Source: Bradyrhizobium sp. SZCCT0231
GTDB lineage: Bacteria; Pseudomonadota; Alphaproteobacteria; Rhizobiales; Xanthobacteraceae
Direction: 5' to 3'
Assembly: GCF_018130245.1 (NCBI RefSeq)
Contig: NZ_JAFCKP010000001.1
Span: 248,001-312,000 of the forward strand
DNA: 64,000 nucleotides
The position numbers and the translations under genes are program-made. Below the pieces are notes generated by a model. It searched no databases and was not told the origin of the DNA. It saw nothing but the letters and a program-made list of their open reading frames with translations. Below are positions 52,110 through 60,521 of the stretch, piece after piece (within the stretch, counting starts at the first letter, position 1; each line of letters begins with the position of its first letter).

Positions 52110-53018
52110 CTACAACACCGCCGCCACCTCCGCCGCCCTCGGCATCGACGGCCCGGCGCCCATGCGCTGCACGCTGATCGAGGCCGCAGCGTTGGCGAAG
52201 GCGAGGGCGGTGCGCAAGGCTGCGCCCTCGGCCAGTTGTGCGGCCAGCGCGCCGACAAAACAATCGCCGGCCCCTGTGGTGTCGAGCGCCTTCACCGCGC
52301 GCCCCTGCACGGCAATTTCCTCGCGTCCCGCCAGCGCGAGCACGCCGCGCTTGCCGAGCGTGACGCAGATGGTCTGGTCCTCGCGCGCTTGAAACTGCCG
52401 CGCCACAGCAATGATCCTTGCGGCCTCGTCGCTCTCGGAGAGCTCGCTGCCTGCGAGGAAGCCGAGCTCGGTCTCGTTCAGCACGAGGGTGTCGACCAGC
52501 ACCAGCAGCTCGCCGGGCATTGCCTGTGCCGGCGCGGGGTTGAGCAGCGTCGTCGCTCCAGCCGCATGCGCCCGTTGAAAAAAGGCAGCAATCGTCGGCA
52601 GCGGAATCTCGAACTGGCTGACGGCGACGTCGCCCGCCAGCAGCGGCACGACCTCGACGTCGTCAGCGCCGACCAGCCCGTTCGCCCCGGGAATGACGAC
52701 GATGGTGTTGTCGGCCTCCGCCACCGTGATGATGGCGGTGCCGGTGTGGGCCTCCGCCGTCTCCTGGACATAGCCGAGGTCGATGCCCTGCTCGCCGAGA
52801 AAGGCCTTCAGCTCGCCTCCAAATGAATCCTTCCCCAGCCGGCCGATCAGCGTCGTCCGCGCGCCGAGCCGCGATGCCGCCACCGCCTGGTTCGCGCCCT
52901 TGCCGCCCGGAAAATACAGCACCTGCTTGCCCGCGACGGTCTCACCGACGCGTGGATGGCGATCGGCCGTCGCCACCACATCCATGTTGATGCTGCCGGC
53001 GACGAAGACGCGTCCCAT
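52110..53018 (-). CDS. rbsK: Ribokinase
   Basis: A 302-residue PfkB-family kinase that phosphorylates ribose or a similar sugar. N-terminal signature GSINMDVVATADRHP and the GGKGANQAVAASRLGA loop are classic for ribokinase. The C-terminal ATP/catalytic motif is DTTGAGDCFVGAL, with the catalytic Asp. Its stop lies 4 bp past the convergent reductase stop. It follows the second PfkB kinase on the same strand by 18 bp, so the pair is co-transcribed. No ribose transporter is near. Confidence 0.9.
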   Translation of the reverse strand: MGRVFVAGSINMDVVATADRHPRVGETVAGKQVLYFPGGKGANQAVAASRLGARTTLIGRLGKDSFGGELKAFLGEQGIDLGYVQETAEAHTGTAIITVAEADNTIVVIPGANGLVGADDVEVVPLLAGDVAVSQFEIPLPTIAAFFQRAHAAGATTLLNPAPAQAMPGELLVLVDTLVLNETELGFLAGSELSESDEAARIIAVARQFQAREDQTICVTLGKRGVLALAGREEIAVQGRAVKALDTTGAGDCFVGALAAQLAEGAALRTALAFANAAASISVQRMGAGPSMPRAAEVAAVL

Positions 53019-53036
53019 AGCAGACCTCAGCGACCG

Positions 53037-53930
53037 CTAGACCCTGACCTCGAACTCGTGCCTGACCTTGGCGATGTCGACGAGCGTCGGCAGCCCGGCC
53101 TCGTTGCCGAGGCGCTGGATCTTGAAGGTCGAGGCGGCGCGGGCAAAATCGAAATGCTCACGCCAGCTTTTGCCGGGATGGGCGAGGTAGGAGTAGACAT
53201 AGGCGCCGTGGAAGACGTCGCCGGCGCCGTTGGTGTCGATGACGCGCTCGCGCGGGATCGGCATTGCCGGCATCACCTGCACCGTCCCTGTTTCGTCGTA
53301 CCAGAACAGGCCCTTCTCGCCCATGGTGATGCCGCCGATCTTGCAGCCGCGGCCCTTGAGGTAGTCGAGCATCTTCTCCGGCGTCAGGTCCATCTGCTCG
53401 CACAGCCGCTCGGCAACGATCGCGACGTCGATGAATTCGAGCAGCTCATGCGTGTTGGTGCGCAGGCCGCCGCCGTCGAGCGAGGTCAGGATGCCGGCCT
53501 CGCGGCACACCTTGGCGTAGTGGATTGCGGCATCCGGCTGGTGGCCGTCGACATGCAGCGCGCGGCAGCCGCCGAGATTGAGCATCGGAAAGGGGTGGAT
53601 GTGCGCGTCGTCGCGGCAGCGGACGATGGCGCGCTTGCCGTCCTTGGGCATGATGAAGGAGAGCGAGGACTGGTTGACCTTGCGCCCGTGCAGCGAGATG
53701 CCGTACTTCGCGCACATGTCCTGGAACATGCGCCCCAGCCAGTCATTGGCTGCGGTCGCGATGAGATCCGGCACGATGCCGAGCTTGGCACAGCAGAACG
53801 CTGCCGTCACCGCATTGCCGCCGAAGGAGACCGCGTAGTCCGAGGCTACGTGCTTCTCGTCACCGGTCGGCATGTGGTCGGTGATGAAGACGACGTCGAT
53901 ATAGGTCTGTCCGATGAAGAGAGCCTGCAT
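53037..53930 (-). CDS. PfkB-family carbohydrate kinase
   Basis: A 297-residue sugar kinase with the N-terminal GQTYIDVVFITDHMPTGDEK and a GGNAVTAAFCCAKLG loop. The C-terminal motif is DTNGAGDVFHGAYVY, containing the catalytic Asp. It differs from ribokinase in the substrate loop and resembles fructokinase/adenosine-kinase-like or sulfofructose-kinase-like members, but the phosphate acceptor is not predictable. First gene of a two-kinase operon. Confidence 0.87.
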   Translation of the reverse strand: MQALFIGQTYIDVVFITDHMPTGDEKHVASDYAVSFGGNAVTAAFCCAKLGIVPDLIATAANDWLGRMFQDMCAKYGISLHGRKVNQSSLSFIMPKDGKRAIVRCRDDAHIHPFPMLNLGGCRALHVDGHQPDAAIHYAKVCREAGILTSLDGGGLRTNTHELLEFIDVAIVAERLCEQMDLTPEKMLDYLKGRGCKIGGITMGEKGLFWYDETGTVQVMPAMPIPRERVIDTNGAGDVFHGAYVYSYLAHPGKSWREHFDFARAASTFKIQRLGNEAGLPTLVDIAKVRHEFEVRV

Positions 53931-54142
53931 TGCTTGTCCGTGATGCGCTTGTGGTCCCGGCCGGCGGGATTACTCTAGCACCGGTTCCGCTCCGGAGGGA
54001 CGCTGAAATTATTCGCAAAACTGCCGCCCGAAGCGCTTGAGGTCGGCATGGTGCCGGAATACGACCATGTCGGGCCAATGCCAAGCCCGGACAAGCGCCG
54101 TCTTTCGGTCCGTGGGTTCCAAGTCGATCAAAAGGGTGCAGG

Positions 54143-54991
54143 ATGATCACCGGCCTCGATCACATCGTCGTTCTGGTGAGCGATATCGGTGCGGCCAAGG
54201 CGGCGTATCAGACGCTGCTCGCCCGCGCGCCGGCCTGGCAGAACTCCGGTGAGGGCGCCGACCGGGTGCTGTTCACCCTCGACAACATGACCATCGAGCT
54301 GATGGCGCCGAGCGGCTTCAGCGTCACCGCCGACCGCATGCGCGCACTGCTCGACGGCCAGGAGGGCGTGGTTGCCAGCCTGTGCTTTCGTGTCGCAGAC
54401 ATCGGCAAGATGCACCGCCGGCTGGAGCGGGTGGCCTTGAGGCCGGACCCGGTCGCGGAGGTCGAAAGCAGCGACGCCGTCACCGATGCCGTCCTGCACT
54501 GGAAGCGCACGCGGGCCGCCACCGAGCTGACGCGCGGCGTGCGCATGTTCTTCCTGGAGCTGGCCGATGAGCGTCCCAAATCGGTCGCGACCGACATCGC
54601 GCCGATCGAGGGGCTCGACCACGTGGTGATCACCACCGAGGATTCCGAGCGCGCCGCCGCGCTCTACGGCGCGCGGCTCGGGCTCGACCTCGCGCTCGAC
54701 CGCTCCCACCAGGACTGGGGCCAGCTGATGTTCTTCCGCTGCGGCGACCTCATCGTCGAGGTGGTGCGCCGGCCCGTGGCGGGCGGCGATGCCGCGCATG
54801 ACCGGCTCTGGGGCCTGAGCTGGCGGGTCGCCGACATCGACGCCACGCGCGCCCGCCTGATCGCTGCCGGCCTCGACGTCAGCGAGGTCCGCAACGGCCG
54901 CAAGCCGGGCACGCGCATCATGACCGTGCGGAGCGGCACCTGCGGGATCCAGACCGTGCTCTTGGAGCGTTCGCCGAAGCCGGTGGAGTGA
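54143..54991 (+). CDS. Two-module VOC-superfamily (glyoxalase/dioxygenase-like) protein
   Basis: A 282-residue protein made of two VOC modules (about residues 1-110 and 150-270), each starting with GLDHIVVLVSD or GLDHVVITTED. Possible metal ligands are the His of each LDH and later Glu residues (MTIELMAP, LIVEVVRR). It resembles YP_-type glyoxalase-like proteins of unknown substrate. The next gene on the same strand is a TetR regulator 183 bp away, with a repeat between, so linkage is weak. Confidence 0.8.
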   Translation: MITGLDHIVVLVSDIGAAKAAYQTLLARAPAWQNSGEGADRVLFTLDNMTIELMAPSGFSVTADRMRALLDGQEGVVASLCFRVADIGKMHRRLERVALRPDPVAEVESSDAVTDAVLHWKRTRAATELTRGVRMFFLELADERPKSVATDIAPIEGLDHVVITTEDSERAAALYGARLGLDLALDRSHQDWGQLMFFRCGDLIVEVVRRPVAGGDAAHDRLWGLSWRVADIDATRARLIAAGLDVSEVRNGRKPGTRIMTVRSGTCGIQTVLLERSPKPVE

Positions 54992-54999
54992 GGGACTCC

Positions 55000-55090
55000 C
55001 GTAGGGTGGGCAAAGCGAAGCGTGCCCACGTCTTGGCTGCTCGATGAGAAGACGTGGGCACGGCGCAAGTGCGCCTTTGCCCACCCTACG
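55000..55090. repeat. Dispersed repeat, GTAGGGTGGGCAAAG family, copy 3
   Basis: Opens CGTAGGGTGGGCAAAGCG and closes CTTTGCCCACCCTACG, with inner CGTGCCCACGTCTT and AAGACGTGGGCACG as an inverted pair. Same family as 41039-41134 and 45930-46024. Confidence 0.85.
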
Positions 55091-55174
55091 AAACTGCGTC
55101 CGGGACACGGGACATTCTCAAACGCCGACCCGCGTGTTACACGCTGACTTGAGACCACCCAGCGAGCACCCGGT

Positions 55175-55882
55175 TTGGCGAAGGCAAAGCGAACTCTGAA
55201 ATGGCAGCGCGACCCCGAGGGGATGCGGCTGCGCATTCTCGAAGCCGCCAAGCAGGAGTTTTCCGCCCATGGTCTCGCCGGTGCGCGCGTCGACCGCATC
55301 GCGGCCAAGGCCGGCGCCAACAAGCGCATGCTCTACTACCACGTCGGCAACAAGGACGAGCTCTATCTCGCCGTGCTCGAAGGCGCCTATGACAAGATCC
55401 GCAGCGAGGAGCGGGGGCTCGATCTCGAGCATCTCGATCCGCCCGAGGCCATCCGGCGCCTGATCGAGTTCACCTGGAATTACTTCCTGCGCAATCCCGA
55501 ATTCCTGTCGCTGCTGCAGACCGAGAACCTCGCGCGCGCCAAGCACCTGAAGAAATCGACCAAGGTCAAGTCGATGCATTCGCCCTTCGTCGAGATGATC
55601 CGCACCGTGGTGCGGCGCGGCGTCGAGTCCGGCGACTTCCAGGTCGCGGTCGATCCGGTCCAGCTCTACATCTCCATCGCGGCGTTGAGCTTCTTCTATC
55701 TCTCCAACTCGGCGACGCTCAGCGTGATCTTCGGCCGCGATCTCCTGGACAAGAAGGCCAAGGACGAGCGGCTCGCCCACATGGTGGGCCTCGTGCTGGC
55801 GGCATTGACGGGGCAGTCCGTGGCACTGTTCGAGATCGCCAAGGCCCCGAAGTCGCGGGCTGCGGTGGCGCAGACGGTGTAG
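55175..55882 (+). CDS. TetR-family regulator, RutR-like
   Basis: A 235-residue regulator with a TTG start. HTH at about residues 18-65 (RILEAAKQEFSAHGLAGARV, then AAKAGANKRMLYYHVGNK). The C-terminal ligand domain (FTWNYFLRNPEFLSLLQTEN, SFFYLSNSATLSVIFGRDLL) matches the YcdC/RutR branch, whose E. coli member senses uracil. It is the nearest regulator to the ABC/catabolic cluster starting 372 bp downstream and probably governs it. No other start with a better ribosome site fits the family's N-terminus. Confidence 0.87.
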   Translation: MAKAKRTLKWQRDPEGMRLRILEAAKQEFSAHGLAGARVDRIAAKAGANKRMLYYHVGNKDELYLAVLEGAYDKIRSEERGLDLEHLDPPEAIRRLIEFTWNYFLRNPEFLSLLQTENLARAKHLKKSTKVKSMHSPFVEMIRTVVRRGVESGDFQVAVDPVQLYISIAALSFFYLSNSATLSVIFGRDLLDKKAKDERLAHMVGLVLAALTGQSVALFEIAKAPKSRAAVAQTV

Positions 55883-55910
55883 TCCGTAGCCCAGATAAAG
55901 CGACTTGCTC

Positions 55911-55990
55911 CGTCATTGCGAGCGCAGCGAAGCAATCCAGAATCTTTCCGCGGAGACAGTCTGGATTGCTTCGCTGCGCTCGCAATGACG
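55911..55990. repeat. Dispersed inverted repeat CGTCATTGCGAGCGCAGCGAAGC
   Basis: The first 23-base arm is mirrored at the end (GCTTCGCTGCGCTCGCAATGACG), with inner AATCCAGA/TCTGGATT. Total about 80 bp and highly symmetrical. Located between the TetR gene and the ABC permease. Confidence 0.88.
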
Positions 55991-56023
55991 ACGTGGAGGC
56001 GGGCGCGCACCTCACTCCGCTCT

Positions 56024-56148
56024 CGTGACCCGGACGCAGCGCAGCACGTAGTGATGCGCTGCTGAGCCGGGCCCGCAATGTACCGTGCCGCTTTCTGGGG
56101 CCCGGCTCTGCGCAGCAGCGTTGCACGCTACAGCGTGTCCGGGACACG
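56024..56148. repeat. Dispersed inverted repeat GTGACCCGGACGCAGCGCAGC
   Basis: Arms GTGACCCGGACGC and GCGTGTCCGGGACAC, plus inner GAGCCGGGCCC and GGGCCCGGCTC, form a long two-level palindrome. A different family from the adjacent one. It and the previous repeat fill most of the 372-bp gap between the TetR gene and the permease, leaving about 100 bp for the promoter. Confidence 0.8.
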
Positions 56149-56254
56149 AAAGGAGGCCCGGAACCGCCGCAAAACGTCACAGGGAAAGCTCTGGACAGTA
56201 TTTATCCAACGGGTTAATTTCTCTCCGCAACGAAGAAAATGCCGGGAGTGAAAA

Positions 56255-57064
56255 TTGGCCGAGCCGAAGCCGCAAAACGCTGTTTCCAAGATGCTGAATG
56301 CGGCCTGGGTTCGGCCGTTCTTGTTCCTGGTCTTCATCGTCGTCGCCTGGGATCTTGCGATCCGTCTGTTCAGGATTCCCGCCTACCAGATCCCGTCGCC
56401 GCTCGACGTCGTCGCGGTGCTGCGCACCGAGTGGCCGGAGCTGCTGCGCCAGTCCTGGCCGACCACCTATGCGACCGTCTGCGGCTTCCTGCTGTCGGCG
56501 CTGTTCGGCATTCCCGTGGCGATGCTGATCGCGGGCTCGAAGACGGTGGAGAGCTACGTGTATCCGCTGCTGGTGTTCTCGCAATCCGTGCCGAAGATCG
56601 CGATCGCGCCGCTGTTCGTGGTGTGGTTCGGCTTCGGCATCATCCCAAAGGTGATCTCGGCCTTCCTGCTCGGCTTCTTCCCGGTGGTGGTATCTGCCGT
56701 GCAGGGCTTCAAATCGGTCGACCCCGACATGGTCGATCTCGCCCGCGCCATGCAGGGCAGCCGCCTGCAGGTGTTTCGCGCGGTGAACCTGCCGCATGCG
56801 CTGCCGGCGATCTTCTCCGGCCTCAAAGTGTCGGTGACGCTCGCCGTGGTCGGCGCCGTGGTCGGCGAGTTCGTCGGCTCCAATTCCGGCATCGGCTACG
56901 TCATGCAGCGCTCGATCGGCACCTTCGACCTGCCGACGATGTTCGCGGCGCTCGTGATCCTGGCGCTGCTCGGCGTGATCCTGTTCTGGATCGTGGACCG
57001 CATCGAGAAGCTGGTCATTCCCTGGCATGTCAGCCAGCGCGAGGACGTGATTTTCGCCTCTTAA
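56255..57064 (+). CDS. ABC transporter permease (NMT1/THI5-type substrate system)
   Basis: A 269-residue permease with six membrane segments and an EAA loop within LARAMQGSRLQVFRAVNLPHALPAI (key Gly, Leu-Pro). Conserved EFVGSNSGIGYVM follows. The TTG start at 56255 has a GGGAG site at the right spacing and yields the usual length. First gene of the seven-gene plus-strand cluster. Confidence 0.88.
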   Translation: MAEPKPQNAVSKMLNAAWVRPFLFLVFIVVAWDLAIRLFRIPAYQIPSPLDVVAVLRTEWPELLRQSWPTTYATVCGFLLSALFGIPVAMLIAGSKTVESYVYPLLVFSQSVPKIAIAPLFVVWFGFGIIPKVISAFLLGFFPVVVSAVQGFKSVDPDMVDLARAMQGSRLQVFRAVNLPHALPAIFSGLKVSVTLAVVGAVVGEFVGSNSGIGYVMQRSIGTFDLPTMFAALVILALLGVILFWIVDRIEKLVIPWHVSQREDVIFAS

Positions 57065-57120
57065 CTCAAGCAACGAGCGGCCACCAACGGCCGGCGCAAC
57101 AACGGCAAGGGAGAGTGACG

Positions 57121-58113
57121 ATGAAGCGGTGGATTGGGGTTGCATCAGTGGCGCTGATGGCGTTTGCGGCCGTGCCGGCACAGGCGGCCGACAAGGTCGT
57201 GCTGATGCTGAACTGGTACGTCTATGGCGAGCACGCGCCGTTCTATTACGGCAAGGCCAAGGGCATTTACGCCGCCGAAGGCATCGACCTCGAAATCCAG
57301 GAAGGCCGCGGCTCGGCTGCGACCACGCAGGCCGTCGCGGCCAAGACCGCCGATTTCGGCTATGTCGACGTGCCCACCATGATGCGCGCCGCGATCAAGG
57401 GCGCACCCGTGGTTGCGGCCGGCGTGCTGCTGCAGACCTCACCGATGTCCGCGATGGGCTTCGCCGACAAGAACATCAAAAAGCCCGAGGACATCAAGGG
57501 CAAGACGGTGGCGATCACGCCGGCGGACTCCATGACCCAGATCTGGCCGCTGTTCCTGAAGAAGACCGGCCTGAAGGAAAGCGACTTCAAGACCGTCGCC
57601 GGCGACGGCCAGACCAAGCTCAATGCCGTCATCAACGGCCAGGCTGATCTCCTGCTCGGCTACGTCATGGACCAGTCGATGAAGATCAAGGACGCCACCG
57701 GCAAGGACGTCTATCCGATCAAGTTCGCCGAGTACGGCATCAACATGGTGTCCTCGGGCATCATCGCCAACACCGACTATGTGAAGGCCAACGCCGATCT
57801 CGTCCGCCGCTTCATGTCGGCGACGACGAAAGCGGTGGAAGCCGCCGAGAAGGCGCCGAAGGCCGCAGCGCAGTCGATCCTCGATGCCAATCCCAAGGGC
57901 GGCAAGATCGACACGCTGACGCAAGGTTTTGAGCTGACCATCCCGTTGTACCGCACCGCGGAGACCAAGACCAAGCGGCCGTTCCAGGTCACCGACCAGA
58001 ACATGACCGAGACCGTCAACCTGCTGGTCGAGTATGGCGGCCTCGATGCCAAGGCCAAGGAGAACCCGAAGGCGTTCTACACCAACGACTACCTGCCGAA
58101 GAGCGGCTCGTGA
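57121..58113 (+). CDS. ABC transporter substrate-binding protein, NMT1/THI5-like
   Basis: A 330-residue periplasmic protein with signal peptide MKRWIGVASVALMAFAAVPA, cleaved near AQA. The NMT1/THI5-like fold shows in LNWYVYGEHAPFYYGKAKGI, GIDLEIQEGRGS, and QAVAAKTADFGYVDVPTMMR. Relatives bind pyrimidine thiamine precursors, nucleobases or other small ring compounds. With a RutR-like regulator upstream, a nucleobase-like or sugar-derived ligand is possible, but nothing is proven. Its stop overlaps the GTG of the ATPase gene. Confidence 0.88.
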   Translation: MKRWIGVASVALMAFAAVPAQAADKVVLMLNWYVYGEHAPFYYGKAKGIYAAEGIDLEIQEGRGSAATTQAVAAKTADFGYVDVPTMMRAAIKGAPVVAAGVLLQTSPMSAMGFADKNIKKPEDIKGKTVAITPADSMTQIWPLFLKKTGLKESDFKTVAGDGQTKLNAVINGQADLLLGYVMDQSMKIKDATGKDVYPIKFAEYGINMVSSGIIANTDYVKANADLVRRFMSATTKAVEAAEKAPKAAAQSILDANPKGGKIDTLTQGFELTIPLYRTAETKTKRPFQVTDQNMTETVNLLVEYGGLDAKAKENPKAFYTNDYLPKSGS

Positions 58114-58955
58114 AACCTGCGACAGTCATGAACGAAGCCGCGCAGCCGGCCGCACATCTGAGACTGGTGAGCGACCGGGCCGGCGATGCCTCGGGCATCA
58201 AGCTGTCAGGCGTGTCGAAGACCTACCGGACGCGCGACGGCGATGTGCCGTCGCTGCGGCCGCTCGACTTCCACATCAATGACGGCGAGTTCTTCGTCGT
58301 GGTCGGCCCTTCCGGCTGCGGCAAGTCCACGCTGCTCAAGCTGATCTCGGGCCTGCTGCCGCCGACCACTGGCGAGATCCTGGTCGAGGGCGAGAAGGTG
58401 ACGACGCCGCACGGCAATGTCGGCATCGTGTTCCAGAACGCGCTGCTCTTGCCATGGCGCAACATCCTGGGCAACGTGATGCTGCCGATCGACATGAAGC
58501 GCCTGCCGCGGGACAAATACCTGGTCCGCGCCAAGGAACTGCTGAAGCTGGTCGGGCTCGAAGGCTTCGAGAAGAAGCTGCCCTGGCAGCTCTCCGGCGG
58601 CATGCAGCAGCGCGCCTCGATCTGCCGCGCGCTGGTGCACGATCCCAGGATCATGCTGATGGACGAGCCGTTCGGCGCGCTCGACGCGCTGACGCGCGAG
58701 CGCATGAACGTCGAATTGATGCGGATCCAGCGCGAGACGAAGAAGACGGTGCTCTTGATCACGCATTCGATTCCGGAGGCCGTATTCCTCGCCGATCGCG
58801 TCCTGGTCATGACCGAGCGCCCCGGCGCAGTCGCCGCGATCTACGACGTGCCGCTGCCGCGTCCGCGCTCGCTCGACGTGATGGCCGATCCGGTGTTCAC
58901 GGAGCTGGTGCAACGCATCCGCAAGCATTTCTTCTCGCAAGGTGCGTTGGATTAG
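58110..58955 (+). CDS. ABC transporter ATP-binding protein
   Basis: A 281-residue ATPase of the NitT/TauT group. A variable N-terminal tail of about 28 residues precedes the domain. Walker A GPSGCGKST (66-74), Q-loop IVFQNALLLPWRN, signature QLSGGMQQRASI, Walker B IMLMDEPFGALD and ITHSIPEAVFLA are all present. GTG start at 58110 overlaps the binding-protein stop by 4 bp. It completes the importer. Confidence 0.92.
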   Translation: MKPATVMNEAAQPAAHLRLVSDRAGDASGIKLSGVSKTYRTRDGDVPSLRPLDFHINDGEFFVVVGPSGCGKSTLLKLISGLLPPTTGEILVEGEKVTTPHGNVGIVFQNALLLPWRNILGNVMLPIDMKRLPRDKYLVRAKELLKLVGLEGFEKKLPWQLSGGMQQRASICRALVHDPRIMLMDEPFGALDALTRERMNVELMRIQRETKKTVLLITHSIPEAVFLADRVLVMTERPGAVAAIYDVPLPRPRSLDVMADPVFTELVQRIRKHFFSQGALD

Positions 58956-58985
58956 AGCGATGGGAGTAGCTCTAGCTTTCAGAGC

Positions 58986-59108
58986 GTCATGGCCGGGCTT
59001 GACCCGGCCATCCACGTCTTGCTTCGTGCGACAAAGAACGTGGATGCCCGGGCCTTCGCCTCGCCGAAGCGGCTTCGGCCACGCAGGCGGGACAAGCCCG
59101 GGCATGAC
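58986..59108. repeat. Dispersed palindromic repeat, GTCATGGCCGGGCTTGACCC variant
   Basis: Opens GTCATGGCCGGGCTTGACC and closes GGACAAGCCCGGGCATGAC, with inner CATCCACGTCTT and AACGTGGATGCCC. It is free of in-frame stops and fuses in frame to the enolase-like gene, so an automatic start at 58989 would be wrong. Confidence 0.8.
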
Positions 59109-59129
59109 GACCTTCATGGGACTATTTCG

Positions 59130-60521
59130 GTGCGCCTGAAGCTGCGAGACATCGCCTTCTTCGAACGTCCCGTGCAGTTCGCACGGCCGTTCCGCTTTGG
59201 CGCTGTTACCATCAACGCGACGCCGCAGCTGTTCGTGCGGGCCGAGATCGAGGTCGAGGGCAGGGGGAGCGCAGTCGGCGCGAGCGCCGAGCTGCTGGTG
59301 CCGAAATGGTTCGACAAGCGGCCGGAGCTGTCGCCGGTGCAGACGGTCGACGCGTTGCGCCGCTCGCTGGAGATCGCACGTGGGCTCTATCTGGCACGGA
59401 CCGGCTTCCAGACGGCGTTCGATCTGCACGCCTCGTGCATCGGTGCCCAGATCGCGACCTGCGCGAAGAAGAACATTCCGGCGCTTGCTGCGGCTTATGG
59501 CCCCGCGGAGATCGACAAGGCCATTCTCGATGCGCTGCTCCGCGCCGTCGAGACCAATTTCTTCGACGGGATGGCCGGCAATATCGCGGGTATCGATGCG
59601 CGGCTTTCTCCTGATTTGAGCGAGCGGGACATCAGGACGTTTCTCTCCGGCCGGGTGCCGCTGGAGCGGGTTGCCATCAGGCATACCGTCGGCCTTGATG
59701 ATACCGTCGAAGGCGAGGGCGGCGTTGCCGATCCGCGCGAGAACGCCGGCGCGCGCTACTTCAAGCTCAAGCTGTCGGGTGATCCCGCAGCCGACGCAGA
59801 ACGGCTGGCGCGGATCGGAGCGGAGCTCGATACGCTGGGACATGACTACAAGGTGACGCTCGACGCCAACGAGCAATATGCCGACCTCGCCGCATTGCAG
59901 GCGCTGATGGACCGACTCGATCATGACGCCACGCTGCGCCCGATCGCCACGCGCCTGCTCTACGTCGAACAGCCGATGCCGCGCGACATCACGCGGCAAT
60001 CGCCGCTCGGCTCGCTCGCCGCGCGCGGCTTCATCATCGACGAGGCCGACGATTCCTACCATGCGTTCCCGGCAGCGCGGGCGCTTGGTTATCGCGGCAT
60101 CTCCTCGAAATCCTGCAAGGGCCTCTACAAGTCCATTGTCAATGCCACGCGCGCGGCGAAATGGAGCGCGGAAGGCGGGACCTTCTTCGTGACCGGCGAG
60201 GACCTGACCTGCCAGGCCGGTCTTGCCGTGCAGCAGGATCTCGCGCTCGGCGCCTTCATCGGCGTCACCCATGCCGAGCGCAACGGCCATCACTATGTCG
60301 ACGGCTTCGGCGACACGCCGGCCGCCGAGGTTGCGGCCTTCGCGGCCGCGCATCCCGATCTCTACGCCGATGCCGGGCAGGGCATCCGCCTCTCCATTCA
60401 CGACGGCGATCTCCTGACGGGATCGCTTCATGCAACGGGCTTTGCGACGTCGGTCCATCCGGACTGGTCGGCGCTTCGCCCGCTCGAACAGCCAAGATCA
60501 CTCTGGGAGCAATTAGCATGA
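59130..60521 (+). CDS. Enolase-superfamily (muconate-lactonizing / mandelate-racemase-like) enzyme
   Basis: A 463-residue protein from the GTG at 59130. The N-terminal capping domain is followed by a barrel carrying enolase-superfamily residues: KxK base Lys212-Leu-Lys214 (YFKLKLSGD), metal ligands Asp245 (TLDANEQY), Glu280 (YVEQPMP) and Asp304 (IIDEADDS), and Lys327 (GISSKSCKG) on the opposite face. The two-Lys arrangement is that of the MLE subgroup, able to epimerise, dehydrate or isomerise by abstracting a proton alpha to a carboxylate. It is longer than the usual 370-400 residues. Its stop overlaps the next gene's ATG. Confidence 0.83.
   Translation: MRLKLRDIAFFERPVQFARPFRFGAVTINATPQLFVRAEIEVEGRGSAVGASAELLVPKWFDKRPELSPVQTVDALRRSLEIARGLYLARTGFQTAFDLHASCIGAQIATCAKKNIPALAAAYGPAEIDKAILDALLRAVETNFFDGMAGNIAGIDARLSPDLSERDIRTFLSGRVPLERVAIRHTVGLDDTVEGEGGVADPRENAGARYFKLKLSGDPAADAERLARIGAELDTLGHDYKVTLDANEQYADLAALQALMDRLDHDATLRPIATRLLYVEQPMPRDITRQSPLGSLAARGFIIDEADDSYHAFPAARALGYRGISSKSCKGLYKSIVNATRAAKWSAEGGTFFVTGEDLTCQAGLAVQQDLALGAFIGVTHAERNGHHYVDGFGDTPAAEVAAFAAAHPDLYADAGQGIRLSIHDGDLLTGSLHATGFATSVHPDWSALRPLEQPRSLWEQLA

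Noticed and set aside
58989-59129. An upstream ATG extending the enolase-like protein by 47 residues
   Set aside because: The extension is a translation of a dispersed repeat and ends before the conserved N-terminal strand; the GTG at 59130 is preferred.
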